The position numbers and the translations under genes were made by a program. This document shows, one piece after another, positions 25,934 through 35,155 of a DNA stretch of 64,000 nt. A model generated the notes under the pieces. That model ran no database searches and was not told where the DNA came from. It saw nothing but the letters and a program-made list of their open reading frames with translations. This DNA comes from CAWCDJ01 sp963778675 (GTDB lineage Bacteria > Acidobacteriota > Terriglobia > Bryobacterales > Bryobacteraceae): positions 62,001 to 126,000 of the forward strand of contig CAVZVI010000009.1 in NCBI GenBank assembly GCA_963778675.1, written 5' to 3'. The stretch's first letter is position 1. Each line of letters opens with the position of its first letter.

Positions 25934-26629
25934 ATGATCACACTCCGCCAAATCCTCCTGTCGGCCGGTGCCGCTTTGGCCGGCTCGGCGCTTCTTGCGG
26001 TAGCCGCTTCCGGCCAGGAGGCTCGCCCGCCGGCGCCCACTCTGACGAGTCCCAGATCGCCGGGAAAGGCACCGAACGCCGGCGGCTTCATCCAGCGCTG
26101 GCTGCTGCTGGAGCCGATTCCGTTCAACGATCTCACGGAAAACGCCGTCCGAGCCGGCCTCAGGAAGGAATACTTCCCTAACCAGTTCACGGTTATTCCG
26201 AAGGACGGCGACAAGGTGACGGTCGATGGCAAGGAACTCGCCTGGCATGCCGTGGACACCACTCTTTACAACGTGAACCTCTATCACTTCGCGTGGGCGC
26301 TAAACAAGCCTACGTCGAACGTGCTGTTCTGGGCCGTGACCATCGTCGATTGCCCGCGCGAGATGCCCAATGTACGGCTGGCCGTGGGTTCCAATGCGGC
26401 CTCGCTATGGTGGGTGAACGGCCAGGAGGTCGCCGGCCTTTTCAACGACCGCCAGACGGTAATCGACGACGGAGTCTCCAAACGCATCACGCTGAAGAAG
26501 GGGGCGAACGTGGTGCGTGCGGCCGTTATCAACGGCGGCGGAGCGACCGACTTCTGCGCCCGGTTCCTCGACGCGGACGACAAGCCGCTGAGAGGGTTCA
26601 CCTTAATCTTGAGGGATACCGACAGGTAA
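25934..26629 (+). CDS. secreted beta-sandwich protein, putative sugar-binding partner of GH43 (copy 2)
   Basis: The protein is 231 residues and a paralogue of 13577-14311. Shared features in order are a signal peptide, a Pro-rich linker, F-I-Q-R-W-L-L-L-E-P-I, E-Y-F-P-N-Q-F-T-V-I-P-K-D-G-D-K, F-W-A-V-T-I-V, V-G-S-N-A-A-S-L-W-W-V-N-G-Q-E and V-S-K-R-I-T-L-K-K-G-A-N-V-V-R. The ATG at 25934 starts the signal peptide; a longer frame from 25751 overlaps GH43 and is not used. A weak AAGAG is the only ribosome binding site. No catalytic residues are apparent, so a binding role is inferred. Confidence 0.7.
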   Translation: MITLRQILLSAGAALAGSALLAVAASGQEARPPAPTLTSPRSPGKAPNAGGFIQRWLLLEPIPFNDLTENAVRAGLRKEYFPNQFTVIPKDGDKVTVDGKELAWHAVDTTLYNVNLYHFAWALNKPTSNVLFWAVTIVDCPREMPNVRLAVGSNAASLWWVNGQEVAGLFNDRQTVIDDGVSKRITLKKGANVVRAAVINGGGATDFCARFLDADDKPLRGFTLILRDTDR

Positions 26630-26690
26630 TCCCGACAGACCGATAGAATGACCATTCCACAAAATGTTGGTACTCGGAAAGGAGACTCGG

Positions 26691-29600
26691 ATGAACCGCT
26701 TTCGTGACGCCTTCATAGCGTTTCTGGCCGTGGCAGTCCTTGCGCTTGCCCAGGTTCCCCCGACGGGGAACGCCCCCGGCAGGGGGCCCGGGCGCGGAGG
26801 TTTCCCGCCCATCGTAGTCGGTCCCTCGGCGCCAGTGCCGCCGGAGGTTGCGATCCCACGTCCAACCGCCGCGGAGTTGACGCAGGTCAACCAGGCGGTG
26901 AAGCAATGGATCGACTCGGATCAATCCCAGGCCGGCTCCCTGCTGAAGAAATTCGAGTCTCTGCTGATGCTTCAACCGCCGCGGCTGAATGTCGCGGCGA
27001 CCTACACCCAGACCCCACAGCGGATGGGGCCCCGCCACGAGGGTTTCGTCGAGATCGCCAATAGAGGCAATATCGACCTGCTCCTGGAAGGAGACTCGAT
27101 CACCGACTGGTGGGTACAGGGCGAAGCCAACAAGGCGATGTTCGACAAGTATTATGGCGCCTACCGCACGGCGAATTTCGCCATCGCCGGCGATACGACC
27201 CAGGGAGTCCTGTGGGGCCTCAAGAACGGAGAAGGCCAAGGCTTTCAGCCGAAGGCCATTATGCTGATGATCGGCACGAACAACACGGGCGGGACCGATA
27301 ACGCGGGCACCGCTACGGCCGCGGAAATTGCGGAGGGCGTGGGCGCCGTCGTCCTGGAAATGCGGAACGATTTTCCCGATGCCAGGATTCTCCTGCTCGG
27401 CATCTTCCCCCGCGGGATGCCCGGAGATTCGGTTCGCGGCAAGATCGCGGAGATCAACAGACGGATTTCGAAACTGGACGACCAACGCCATGTTTTCTAT
27501 ATGGATATTGGCAAGAGGTTCCTGGATGAAAATGGCAACTTCCTCCCGGATGCATTCCGGCCCGATAACCTGCACCCGGCTGCCAAAGGCTACGACATCT
27601 GGGGCGCAGCCGTAAAGGACAAGTTGGCCGAACTGATGCAGGAAGGCTCGCGGGCGCAGGCGCCCTCTGGCCGGGGCGCCGGCAGAGGACGGGGCGGGTT
27701 CGGCGGACCGATCGAGTTGGGCCCGGACGACAAGCCGGCTTTCCCCGATCCGCCCGCGGGGTTCAATGCCAGGCGCGACGACATTCCGCACGGCGAACTG
27801 ACGGCCATCGAGTACGACTCCAAGTCGCTCGGTACGCGCCGAAGGATGCGCGTCTACACGCCGCCGGGTTATTCGACCGGCCGGAAGTACCCGGTGCTTT
27901 ATCTCTTGCACGGCATCGGAGGCACGGATACCGAATGGACGGCATCGTGCCACGCGAATGTCATCATCGATAACCTGCTGGCCGAGGGCAGGATTCAGCC
28001 GATCGTGATGGTTTTCCCCGACGGCAATTCAAGCAGAACAGTGGCCGATCTTGCGACTGGAGGCCGCGGCGCAGGCGCAGCCGGCGGGCGTGGCCGGATG
28101 AACATGGAGCCCTGGCTTACGCCGTTCGAGAACGACTTGCTGAAAGACATCATCCCGTACATCGATTCTCACTATTCCGTGTACACCGACCGCGATCATC
28201 GCGCCCTTGCCGGCCTCTCGATGGGCGGCGGCCAGACTTTGAATATCGGCCTGATTCACCCCGAGACGTTTGCCTATGTGGGTGGGTTCTCCTCGGCGCC
28301 TGACACCAGGCAACCGCCCTCGGCGCTCGTGCCCGATCCTTCCGTGCCGAAGCAGTTGAAGCTGGTATGGCTCGGATGCGGCAACAAGGACGGCCTCATC
28401 CGCATCAGCCAGGCCGTTCACAATTACCTCAAGGAGAATGGTGTCCCGCACATCTGGCACGTAGACGGAAACGCCCACGACACCACCGAGTGGGACAACA
28501 ACTTGTATCTGTTCAGCCAGCGCATTTTCGACGCCCAGCCGCCTCAGGGCGCGGTCGTGGCCCAGGTGACGCCTGCGGTAAGGGGTGCTCAGGCAGGCCG
28601 CCCGCCGGTGGAGATAGACAAGACTCTCCCGATCGAAGATTTCAAGCCCTCCGCGCTCAACGCGGCAGCCAACGGGCAGATCAGACAGTATCCCGAAGTC
28701 AATTCGCAGCGGCGTGTTCGCACCCGTCTGAGAGCGCCGGACGCCCAGAGCGTACAGCTAGATATCGGCGCTGTGCGGTATCCCATGACGAAGGGCGAGG
28801 ACGGTTGGTGGACCGGCGTGTCGAACGCCCAGGACGAAGGCTTTCATTATTACCAGCTTTGGGTGGATGGCGTTTCCGTGCCGGACCCGGGCACGCTCAT
28901 GTTCTACGGCGCGAGCCGTTGGGGCAGCGGCGTGGAAATTCCTGCGCACGATGCGGACTTCTATGCCATGAAGAACGTGCCTCACGGCCAGATTCGGGAA
29001 GTTCACTTCCTTTCCAGGATCGCCAACGCCACCCTGCGATGCTATGTCTACACCCCGGCGGGATATGAGGAGGGGTCGAAGCGGTATCCCGTGCTATACA
29101 TTCAACACGGCGCTGGAGAAGACGAACATGGGTGGGGCGGTCAGGGGCACGCCGGATTGATCCTCGATAACCTGATCGCCGAAGGCAAAGCAAAGCCCTT
29201 CATTATGGTGATCGGCAACAGCTATATCCCGGGCACAGGTGGCGGCCGCGGCGCGGCTCCCGCTGGTGCTTCCGGCCGTGGCGGCCCCGGCGGTCCCCGC
29301 CGTGGGCCCGGAATGGCGTTGACCAACACGCCGTTCGAGCATGTACTCATCGAGGAGATGATCCCCTTCATCGACGCCAGCTTCCGCACGCTCTCCGATC
29401 AGCCGCATCGCGCCATGGCCGGACTTTCGATGGGCGGGATGTACACTCACGGGATCACTCTCGCCCACCTGGACAAGTTCGCCTATGTCGGCATGTTCAG
29501 CGGCGGGAGCATCGCGCCATCGGAGATCAAAGACATGGCCGAGTTCAAGAAGAAGGTCAGGCTGGTGTTTGTCGGCTATGGCAGCCGTGAGAACGGCGCC

Positions 29601-29741
29601 GCCGGCAAGGCGAACGTGGAAGAATTGAAGAAAGCGGGCGTTAACGCCGTCTACTATGAATCGCCGCTCACTGCTCACGAATGGCTGAGTTGGCGGCGCG
29701 ACTTGCACGAATTCGCGCCGCTGCTGTTCCAGGGCAAATAA
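26691..29741 (+). CDS. secreted three-domain esterase: SGNH/GDSL + CE1 + E-set-CE1
   Basis: The protein is 1016 residues with a signal peptide (to A-L-A-Q-V). Residues about 115-320 are an SGNH hydrolase: block I G-D-S-I at 134-137, block III G-T-N-N at 195-198, block V D-N-L-H at 292-295. Residues about 360-620 are a CE1 esterase with Ser510 in G-L-S-M-G-G and the His in N-A-H-D-T-T-E-W. Residues about 655-1016 are an E-set sandwich plus a second CE1 domain with Ser913 in G-L-S-M-G-G and the His in T-A-H-E-W-L-S-W. This last part parallels the esterase at 11950-13269. Gly/Arg-rich inserts occur at about 28-40, 325-340, 457-470 and 850-875. All three active sites look complete. Predicted roles are removal of acetyl and feruloyl groups from xylan. 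AAAGGAG precedes the ATG. Confidence 0.88.
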   Translation: MNRFRDAFIAFLAVAVLALAQVPPTGNAPGRGPGRGGFPPIVVGPSAPVPPEVAIPRPTAAELTQVNQAVKQWIDSDQSQAGSLLKKFESLLMLQPPRLNVAATYTQTPQRMGPRHEGFVEIANRGNIDLLLEGDSITDWWVQGEANKAMFDKYYGAYRTANFAIAGDTTQGVLWGLKNGEGQGFQPKAIMLMIGTNNTGGTDNAGTATAAEIAEGVGAVVLEMRNDFPDARILLLGIFPRGMPGDSVRGKIAEINRRISKLDDQRHVFYMDIGKRFLDENGNFLPDAFRPDNLHPAAKGYDIWGAAVKDKLAELMQEGSRAQAPSGRGAGRGRGGFGGPIELGPDDKPAFPDPPAGFNARRDDIPHGELTAIEYDSKSLGTRRRMRVYTPPGYSTGRKYPVLYLLHGIGGTDTEWTASCHANVIIDNLLAEGRIQPIVMVFPDGNSSRTVADLATGGRGAGAAGGRGRMNMEPWLTPFENDLLKDIIPYIDSHYSVYTDRDHRALAGLSMGGGQTLNIGLIHPETFAYVGGFSSAPDTRQPPSALVPDPSVPKQLKLVWLGCGNKDGLIRISQAVHNYLKENGVPHIWHVDGNAHDTTEWDNNLYLFSQRIFDAQPPQGAVVAQVTPAVRGAQAGRPPVEIDKTLPIEDFKPSALNAAANGQIRQYPEVNSQRRVRTRLRAPDAQSVQLDIGAVRYPMTKGEDGWWTGVSNAQDEGFHYYQLWVDGVSVPDPGTLMFYGASRWGSGVEIPAHDADFYAMKNVPHGQIREVHFLSRIANATLRCYVYTPAGYEEGSKRYPVLYIQHGAGEDEHGWGGQGHAGLILDNLIAEGKAKPFIMVIGNSYIPGTGGGRGAAPAGASGRGGPGGPRRGPGMALTNTPFEHVLIEEMIPFIDASFRTLSDQPHRAMAGLSMGGMYTHGITLAHLDKFAYVGMFSGGSIAPSEIKDMAEFKKKVRLVFVGYGSRENGAAGKANVEELKKAGVNAVYYESPLTAHEWLSWRRDLHEFAPLLFQGK

Positions 29742-29816
29742 GTTGCGCATCGCAGCGTGGGGCGTGTACGGCGCCCGGGTTGAGAAGCGCGTCTCACGGT
29801 GAGAACATCGTACCTT

Positions 29817-31349
29817 ATGCAACGTGCTGTTCTCTCCATCCTCGCCCTCGTAGCGTTCTGTACGGCGGCGGCAATCCTGGTCAGCGCGGAACAATCCTCG
29901 CATTCCGGCGACCTGGTTCGCCCAGCCACAACGTACTGTAATCCGCTGACGATTCCGGACTATCCCTTGGGCAAACGCGCGCGCGATATCGTACCCGGCA
30001 CGCCGGTCGGCGCGATCGATCTGTGGTTGCAGGACCATATGGAGCAGTTCCGCGAACTCGCCGATGTCACAGTCCTCTGGCACGATGGCAGATGGTACAT
30101 GTATCCATCGGTCGATATGGCCTGGGTCAGCAGCGACGGCGGTATCTCATGGCAGCACCATCCGCTCAACATACGCGATATCGGATACGCACCGACCATC
30201 GTGCGTCACAAGGGCAGGTTCCTTCTGATGGCATCCGAATCGGAGGTCTACATCTCCGACTCGCCGCTTGGACCGTTCAAGCCCATAGGCAGAATCGCAT
30301 TGCCACCCGGCCTCCCCTCACAGACCGACCCCATGCTGTTTTCCGACGACGACGGTCGACTGTATTATTACTGGGGCTGCACCCCCACAGACGGTATTTA
30401 CGTTGTGGAACTGGATGCGGACAACCCCACGCGCCTGCTTGGCAAGCCTGTGAAGCTTATGGGATTCGAACCAGAGCGCTTCCCGTGGCAACGCACCGGC
30501 GACTGGAATGAAGACCCGAACCAGGGATGGATCGAGGGCTCTTGGGTGCTCAAGCGGAACGGCACGTATTATCTTACGTACAGCGCCGGCGGCACTGAGA
30601 ACCGCACCTACGCGGTGGGGTGTCTGACTTCGAAATCGCCCATGGGACCGTTCACGCCGCAGAAGAACAATCCCATTCTGCGCTCGACGGAGGGCTTGAT
30701 CACCGGTACCGCCCACGGCAGTTTTGCCGAGGGCCCGAACGGTTCGCTCTGGGCATTTTACACGCTGCGCGCCGGCGTGGTTCACGGCTTCGAGCGCCGG
30801 CTGGGCATGGACCCGGCATATATCGGCGAAGACGGGGAACTGCACGTCAAGCCGGCCTCATCGACGCCGCAGCGATTCACAGGGACGAGCGAGGGCGCCA
30901 TCGCGGCCGGATGGGTTCCGCTTAACGCGAACCGTTGGACGAGCGCCACAACGGCCGCCGGCGGTTTCTCCAGCCGTCTTGCTGTCGATAACGATCTACG
31001 GACCTGGTGGCAACCGCAGGCCGGGGATGCCGCTCCCGCGCTCACCAGTGCGCTGGTGAGTCAGGCGACGGTGCGAGCGATCCGCATCGTTTGGCGCGAT
31101 ATTGGCCTCAATACAGCGAAGGGAATTGCGGCTGGCCCGTACCGCTATAAAGTGGAGGTGCAGAACGCGTCCGGTTCATGGGTCACGGCGCTAGATCGGA
31201 GCAATAGCGCCGAGGACTTTCTCGTCGATTACCGCGAGTGTCCCCCGACGCCGGGTAAAGCCGCGCGGCTGGTTGTCCTGGGCGCGCCGAAAGGCATCAC
31301 TCCCGGCGTGGCTGAGTTCACCGTCTTCGGTGAAGCCGCGAAGCGCTAG
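29817..31349 (+). CDS. secreted GH43-like protein with C-terminal F5/8-type domain (copy B)
   Basis: The protein is 510 residues with a signal peptide (M-Q-R-A-V-L-S-I-L-A-L). A GH43 propeller spans about 35-375 (Y-C-N-P-L-T; L-A-D-V-T-V-L-W-H-D-G-R-W-Y-M-Y; T-D-P-M-L-F-S-D-D-D-G-R; W-I-E-G-S-W-V-L-K-R-N-G-T-Y-Y-L-T-Y). A discoidin-like tail follows (A-V-D-N-D-L-R-T-W-W-Q-P; G-V-A-E-F-T-V-F-G). It is related to 18092-19666 along its length. The start is uncertain: a GTG at 29799 is in frame, but neither it nor the ATG at 29817 has a strong ribosome binding site. It is the last gene of the rightward island segment. The expected role is arabinoside/xyloside trimming. Confidence 0.82.
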   Translation: MQRAVLSILALVAFCTAAAILVSAEQSSHSGDLVRPATTYCNPLTIPDYPLGKRARDIVPGTPVGAIDLWLQDHMEQFRELADVTVLWHDGRWYMYPSVDMAWVSSDGGISWQHHPLNIRDIGYAPTIVRHKGRFLLMASESEVYISDSPLGPFKPIGRIALPPGLPSQTDPMLFSDDDGRLYYYWGCTPTDGIYVVELDADNPTRLLGKPVKLMGFEPERFPWQRTGDWNEDPNQGWIEGSWVLKRNGTYYLTYSAGGTENRTYAVGCLTSKSPMGPFTPQKNNPILRSTEGLITGTAHGSFAEGPNGSLWAFYTLRAGVVHGFERRLGMDPAYIGEDGELHVKPASSTPQRFTGTSEGAIAAGWVPLNANRWTSATTAAGGFSSRLAVDNDLRTWWQPQAGDAAPALTSALVSQATVRAIRIVWRDIGLNTAKGIAAGPYRYKVEVQNASGSWVTALDRSNSAEDFLVDYRECPPTPGKAARLVVLGAPKGITPGVAEFTVFGEAAKR

Positions 31350-31695
31350 CCAAGCTACCGGCGGGGTGATCGGCGTTTACTCGTTTCGGGCGAAAGAACC
31401 TATTGAGGAAATTCCGAGATCTTGTGCCCCCTCCGCGGCGTCCAAACCGAATCGGCGTATTCTGCCCAGGTGGCACCGAGGAAAGTACCGGAATCGCACG
31501 GGGCATCGAATTGCAGGGCGGTCATTGCGCTTGTCGGCCCTTGGTCAGTTGGAGGCCGTTCCGACACGTCATGACACCGGCAGTGAATGACGCCGAATTG
31601 TATTCCGTTGTTAACAGAAGAGCTTTCTTCTCCCACGTGCCGCACTCAAATTGGCTGTCCGATTGCGCCTTGAACGGTCGGAGAGGACAGAAACG
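31350..31695. other. gap at the end of the polysaccharide island
   Basis: There are 346 bases between the last GH43 gene and the next rightward operon. A 101-codon frame at 31403 has no recognised motif and no good start signal. AGAGGA at the right end serves the next gene. No terminator was evident. Confidence 0.35.
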
Positions 31696-32376
31696 ATGCG
31701 AACCTTAGCCCTTCTTGTATCCGGGCTGCTGAGCTGGCAAATTGCGGCGAGGGCCCAGGCAACCAGCGACGTCGCCGCATTCAATGGCGCGCGCTCGCGC
31801 ACATCCAACAGGACGACAGCAGTGCTTGGAGTAGTGGGCTCCACGAGCGCGACGAACGAGCCCACGTACTCGCCTCTGACTGCGAGTGACCGCTGGCGTC
31901 TCTACTTCACTGGCGCGTTCGGCCCCGGGGCGATTCTGCGGGCGGGCGCCGGCGCCGGCCTCAGTCAATTGAACGACACGCCGAAAGAGTGGAAACAAGG
32001 TAGCGAGGCTTACGGCGACCGCTTTGGCAGCGAGTTTGCCGAGCACGTCATTCGCAAGACTATGGAGGCCGGCGGCACGGCGCTTTTGCACGAGGACAAT
32101 CGGTACTTTCGTTCGACCGACACTGCATTCGGGGAGCGTCTGAAGCACGCTGTTGTTTCGGTGTTCGTCGCGCGCGATGACGCCGGTCGAGAGCACTTCT
32201 CTTATTCCCGTGTCGGATCGGCGTTGGGGGCGGCCTTCATTTCGCGAATTTGGCAGCCGCCAAGTGAAACCCGAGCGGGAGACGCCGCGGACAACTTCGG
32301 CCTCACGATGGCCGTGGACGTCGGCTGGAATGTGTTCCGGGAGTTTTGCCCAAAGCGGCTGGGGAGGCACTTTTGA
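31696..32376 (+). CDS. conserved secreted/outer-membrane-associated protein of unknown function
   Basis: The protein is 226 residues. The ATG at 31696 follows AGAGGA and starts a signal peptide (to A-A-R-A-Q-A). The mature part has S-D-R-W-R-L-Y-F, a Gly/Ala-rich hydrophobic stretch (F-G-P-G-A-I-L-R-A-G-A-G-A-G), H-E-D-N-R-Y-F-R-S and a C-terminal G-L-T-M-A-V-D-V-G-W-N-V-F-R-E-F. I recognise the type as a short exported protein common in Acidobacteria but cannot name a function. Its stop overlaps the start of the next gene (TGATG), so the two are translated together. Confidence 0.6.
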   Translation: MRTLALLVSGLLSWQIAARAQATSDVAAFNGARSRTSNRTTAVLGVVGSTSATNEPTYSPLTASDRWRLYFTGAFGPGAILRAGAGAGLSQLNDTPKEWKQGSEAYGDRFGSEFAEHVIRKTMEAGGTALLHEDNRYFRSTDTAFGERLKHAVVSVFVARDDAGREHFSYSRVGSALGAAFISRIWQPPSETRAGDAADNFGLTMAVDVGWNVFREFCPKRLGRHF

Positions 32377-33365
32377 TGCGCACTTGGCCGCTGGTGGGTG
32401 TTTCCGTTCTGCTGACAGTCTTCCCTCGGATTGGCGCGGGACAAGCGGTTCTCTGGCATGCGCCGGAGAACATCACCATGGACGACTGGATCTGGGGAGC
32501 AGGGGGCGAGGCCAGCGCTCCCAAGCCGCCGTTCGAGTTTGTAGACGAAGACTTGAACGGCACGAATCCGAAAATCCGGGTGCGCGACGCCAAAGGTGAT
32601 CGATGGATCGTCAAATTCGGCGGCGAGATCCACGGTGATGTGTTCGCCGCACGTCTGCTGAATGTGCTCGGATACCTGACGGAGCCCACCTATTACGTAG
32701 CCAGCGGCAGGGTTAGGGGCGTCCATGACCTGAAGCGGGCTAAGGCGTTCGTCGCCCGAGACGGGTCTTTCCGCTTCGCCCGGTTTAAACTGCGCGACCA
32801 CAAGACGCTGGCGGCGGATAGCGAAGCGTGGTCGTGGAACGACAATCCCTTTGTTGGAACACCGCAGTTGGACGGACTCAAACTCTTGATGATGCTGACT
32901 TCGAATTGGGATGCCAAGGACGCCCGCGACGGGAAAGGCGGTAACACTTCCATTTATACGAAGCCGAGCACCGGCGAACGCTATTATGCATTCGACGATT
33001 GGGGCGCGACTATGGGCAAGTCGGGCGGCTTTTTCCGCCGCGACAAATGGGATCCGAAGGGCTACGCCGCGGAGTCTAAGGATTTCGCGCGCCTGACTGC
33101 CGGAGGGACCATTCAGTGGGGCTACCGGGGCAAACACAATTCGGACATCGTGTCGAACATCTCTGTCGCCGACATCCGGTGGTTGATGCAGTACCTCTCC
33201 CGCGTGACCGGCGAGCAACTACGGGCGGGGCTGCGGGCGAGCGGAGCGACCGAAGCGGATGTTGCCACTTACACACGGGCGCTTCAAGAGCGAATCGCTC
33301 AGCTGCAGCGCCTGACCGAATCGGGCAGTCAAACGACTGTAACTGCTGAGCGAAGGCACGACTGA
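32376..33365 (+). CDS. exported protein with kinase-like motif layout, unknown function
   Basis: The protein is 329 residues with a signal peptide (to G-A-G-Q-A). It shows W-I-V-K-F-G-G-E (Lys80, Glu84), A-A-R-L-L-N-V-L-G-Y, then S-N-W-D-A-K (Asp179, Lys181) with Asn190 eleven residues after the Asp, and Y-A-F-D-D-W-G (Asp207/208). The order Lys, helix, N-x-D...N, D-W-G recalls atypical kinases of the HipA/FAM20 type, where these are the ATP-Lys, catalytic loop and metal-binding Asp. This is my inference, not an established assignment. Export of such a kinase to the periplasm would be unusual. It overlaps the upstream gene by one base and is followed at once by an ABC exporter. Confidence 0.55.
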   Translation: MRTWPLVGVSVLLTVFPRIGAGQAVLWHAPENITMDDWIWGAGGEASAPKPPFEFVDEDLNGTNPKIRVRDAKGDRWIVKFGGEIHGDVFAARLLNVLGYLTEPTYYVASGRVRGVHDLKRAKAFVARDGSFRFARFKLRDHKTLAADSEAWSWNDNPFVGTPQLDGLKLLMMLTSNWDAKDARDGKGGNTSIYTKPSTGERYYAFDDWGATMGKSGGFFRRDKWDPKGYAAESKDFARLTAGGTIQWGYRGKHNSDIVSNISVADIRWLMQYLSRVTGEQLRAGLRASGATEADVATYTRALQERIAQLQRLTESGSQTTVTAERRHD

Positions 33366-33366
33366 C

Positions 33367-35142
33367 GTGATCCGTCTCATCCGTTCTCTTCTCCGGCCCT
33401 ACCGGCGGGCATTGGCCGGCGTGTTCGTCGCGATGGTGGTGGAGACTGCGATGAGCCTGGCGGCGCCTTGGCCCGTCAAAGTCGTCCTCGACAATGTAGT
33501 GGACTCGCGGCGGCTGCCTCTCTGGCTGACCAGGATTGCGCCGGGCGCCGCGGCGGGGGCGCTTGCGCTGTGGGCCGGGGTCTTTACAGTGGGAATCGCG
33601 GCGATCGGAGCGGCGGCGTCATACCTCGACTCGTACTCAAGCGAAAACGTTGCCCAGAGTGTCGCGCATGACCTACGAATGCGGACCTATCATCATCTGC
33701 AGCGCCTCTCGCTTTCGTACTATGACAAGCATCAGGTAAGCTCGTCGCTGAGCACTCTGACAACCGACATCGAAACGATTCAGGATTTCGCCTCGTCGGG
33801 CGTTCTCGCCATTCTGATCGACGTGCTGTCCCTGGCCGGTATGCTTGGGCTGATGGCGTGGCTGAACTGGGCATTCACGTTGATTGCGGCAGCCTTTGCG
33901 CCCCTACTGCTCCTACTCATCTATCGCTTCAAAAGAGCGGTCAAAACCGCCACCAAAGAAGTTCGGCGCGACCAGGCGGAGGTCGTCGCGGTCGAGATGT
34001 ATGGCTTACAGTCGCAACGCGTGATCGAAGCCTTCGGGACGCAGGAGTTGGAGGAGGACCGCCTGGGCAGAGTGAGCCGGGCCGCTCTCCAATCGGCGCT
34101 GCGAGCGCGCAGGATCAAGTCGTCACTGGCGCCTGCCGTGACGCTCCCGGTCGCTCTCTGCAGCGCTTTCGTCCTTTGGCGCGGCGCGGGACTGGTGACG
34201 GCCGGTGCGATGACCGCGGGAGGGCTAGTCGTGTTTCTCACCTATTTGGCTCGCTTCTTCAAGCCCGTCCAGGACCTGGCGAAGATGACCAACTCGATTG
34301 CACAAACCTCCGTAGCCACCGAACGCATTCAGGCGATCCTTGCAACCGACGACATCATCCGCGAGCGGCCGGATGCCCGCGCGCCGGGGAATCTGCGGGG
34401 CGAGATTGTCTTTGATCGGGTTGCCTTCAGCTATGAGGCGGGCGCCCCTGTGCTGCGCGACGTCAGTTTCCAGGTGAAGCCGGGACAATTTGTCGGGGTC
34501 GTCGGCCCGACCGGCAGCGGCAAATCTACGATTGCCAGCCTGACTCCCCGGTTCTACGACGTGACAGGCGGGCGAGTCCTAGTCGACGGCGCGGATGTTC
34601 GCGACTACCAACTGCACCCTCTGCGCGAGGAATTCGCGTTCGTCCTGCAGGATACGGTGTTGTTTCGAGGCACGGTTCGACAGAATATCGCGTACGGCCG
34701 TCCACACGCGACCGACGAGGAGATCGGGAGGGCCGCCCGGCTCGCCAACGCCCACGAGTTCATCGAGCGGATGCCGCATGGTTACGGGACGATGATCGGA
34801 GAGCAAGGGCTGACGCTGTCCGGAGGTCAACGGCAGCGTTTGGGAATCGCGCGCGCCATCATCCGGAACAGCCCGGTGTGGATTCTCGACGAACCGACGG
34901 CGGCGTTGGACCAGGAGGCCGAGGAGCAAGTCATGGAAGCCCTGGAGCGATTGATGGAACGTCGAACCGTGATCATGATCGCCCACCGGCTCAATACGCT
35001 CCGGCGCGCGGATAAGGTGATTGTGCTCAAAGATGGGCGGATCGCCGAAGAGGGGAGCCCGGGGACTCTACTGGCGACCGGCGGCATGTACGCCAGGTTG
35101 CTCCAGGAGCAGCAGACCCGAAATGCAGAGGCGGTTGGATAG
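33367..35142 (+). CDS. ABC exporter, fused membrane and ATPase domains (MsbA/BmrA type)
   Basis: The protein is 591 residues. Six transmembrane helices lie in residues about 15-310. The nucleotide-binding domain has Walker A G-P-T-G-S-G-K-S-T (380-388), signature L-S-G-G-Q (484-488), Walker B I-L-D-E-P (506-510) and an H-loop in I-A-H-R-L. All catalytic residues are present. Half-transporters of this kind work as homodimers in the inner membrane, exporting lipids, drugs or peptides; the substrate is unknown. The start is GTG, one base after the upstream stop, so it is cotranscribed with the two exported proteins before it and the phospholipase D-like gene after it. Confidence 0.93.
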   Translation: MIRLIRSLLRPYRRALAGVFVAMVVETAMSLAAPWPVKVVLDNVVDSRRLPLWLTRIAPGAAAGALALWAGVFTVGIAAIGAAASYLDSYSSENVAQSVAHDLRMRTYHHLQRLSLSYYDKHQVSSSLSTLTTDIETIQDFASSGVLAILIDVLSLAGMLGLMAWLNWAFTLIAAAFAPLLLLLIYRFKRAVKTATKEVRRDQAEVVAVEMYGLQSQRVIEAFGTQELEEDRLGRVSRAALQSALRARRIKSSLAPAVTLPVALCSAFVLWRGAGLVTAGAMTAGGLVVFLTYLARFFKPVQDLAKMTNSIAQTSVATERIQAILATDDIIRERPDARAPGNLRGEIVFDRVAFSYEAGAPVLRDVSFQVKPGQFVGVVGPTGSGKSTIASLTPRFYDVTGGRVLVDGADVRDYQLHPLREEFAFVLQDTVLFRGTVRQNIAYGRPHATDEEIGRAARLANAHEFIERMPHGYGTMIGEQGLTLSGGQRQRLGIARAIIRNSPVWILDEPTAALDQEAEEQVMEALERLMERRTVIMIAHRLNTLRRADKVIVLKDGRIAEEGSPGTLLATGGMYARLLQEQQTRNAEAVG

Positions 35143-35155
35143 AGAAGGAGGATCT

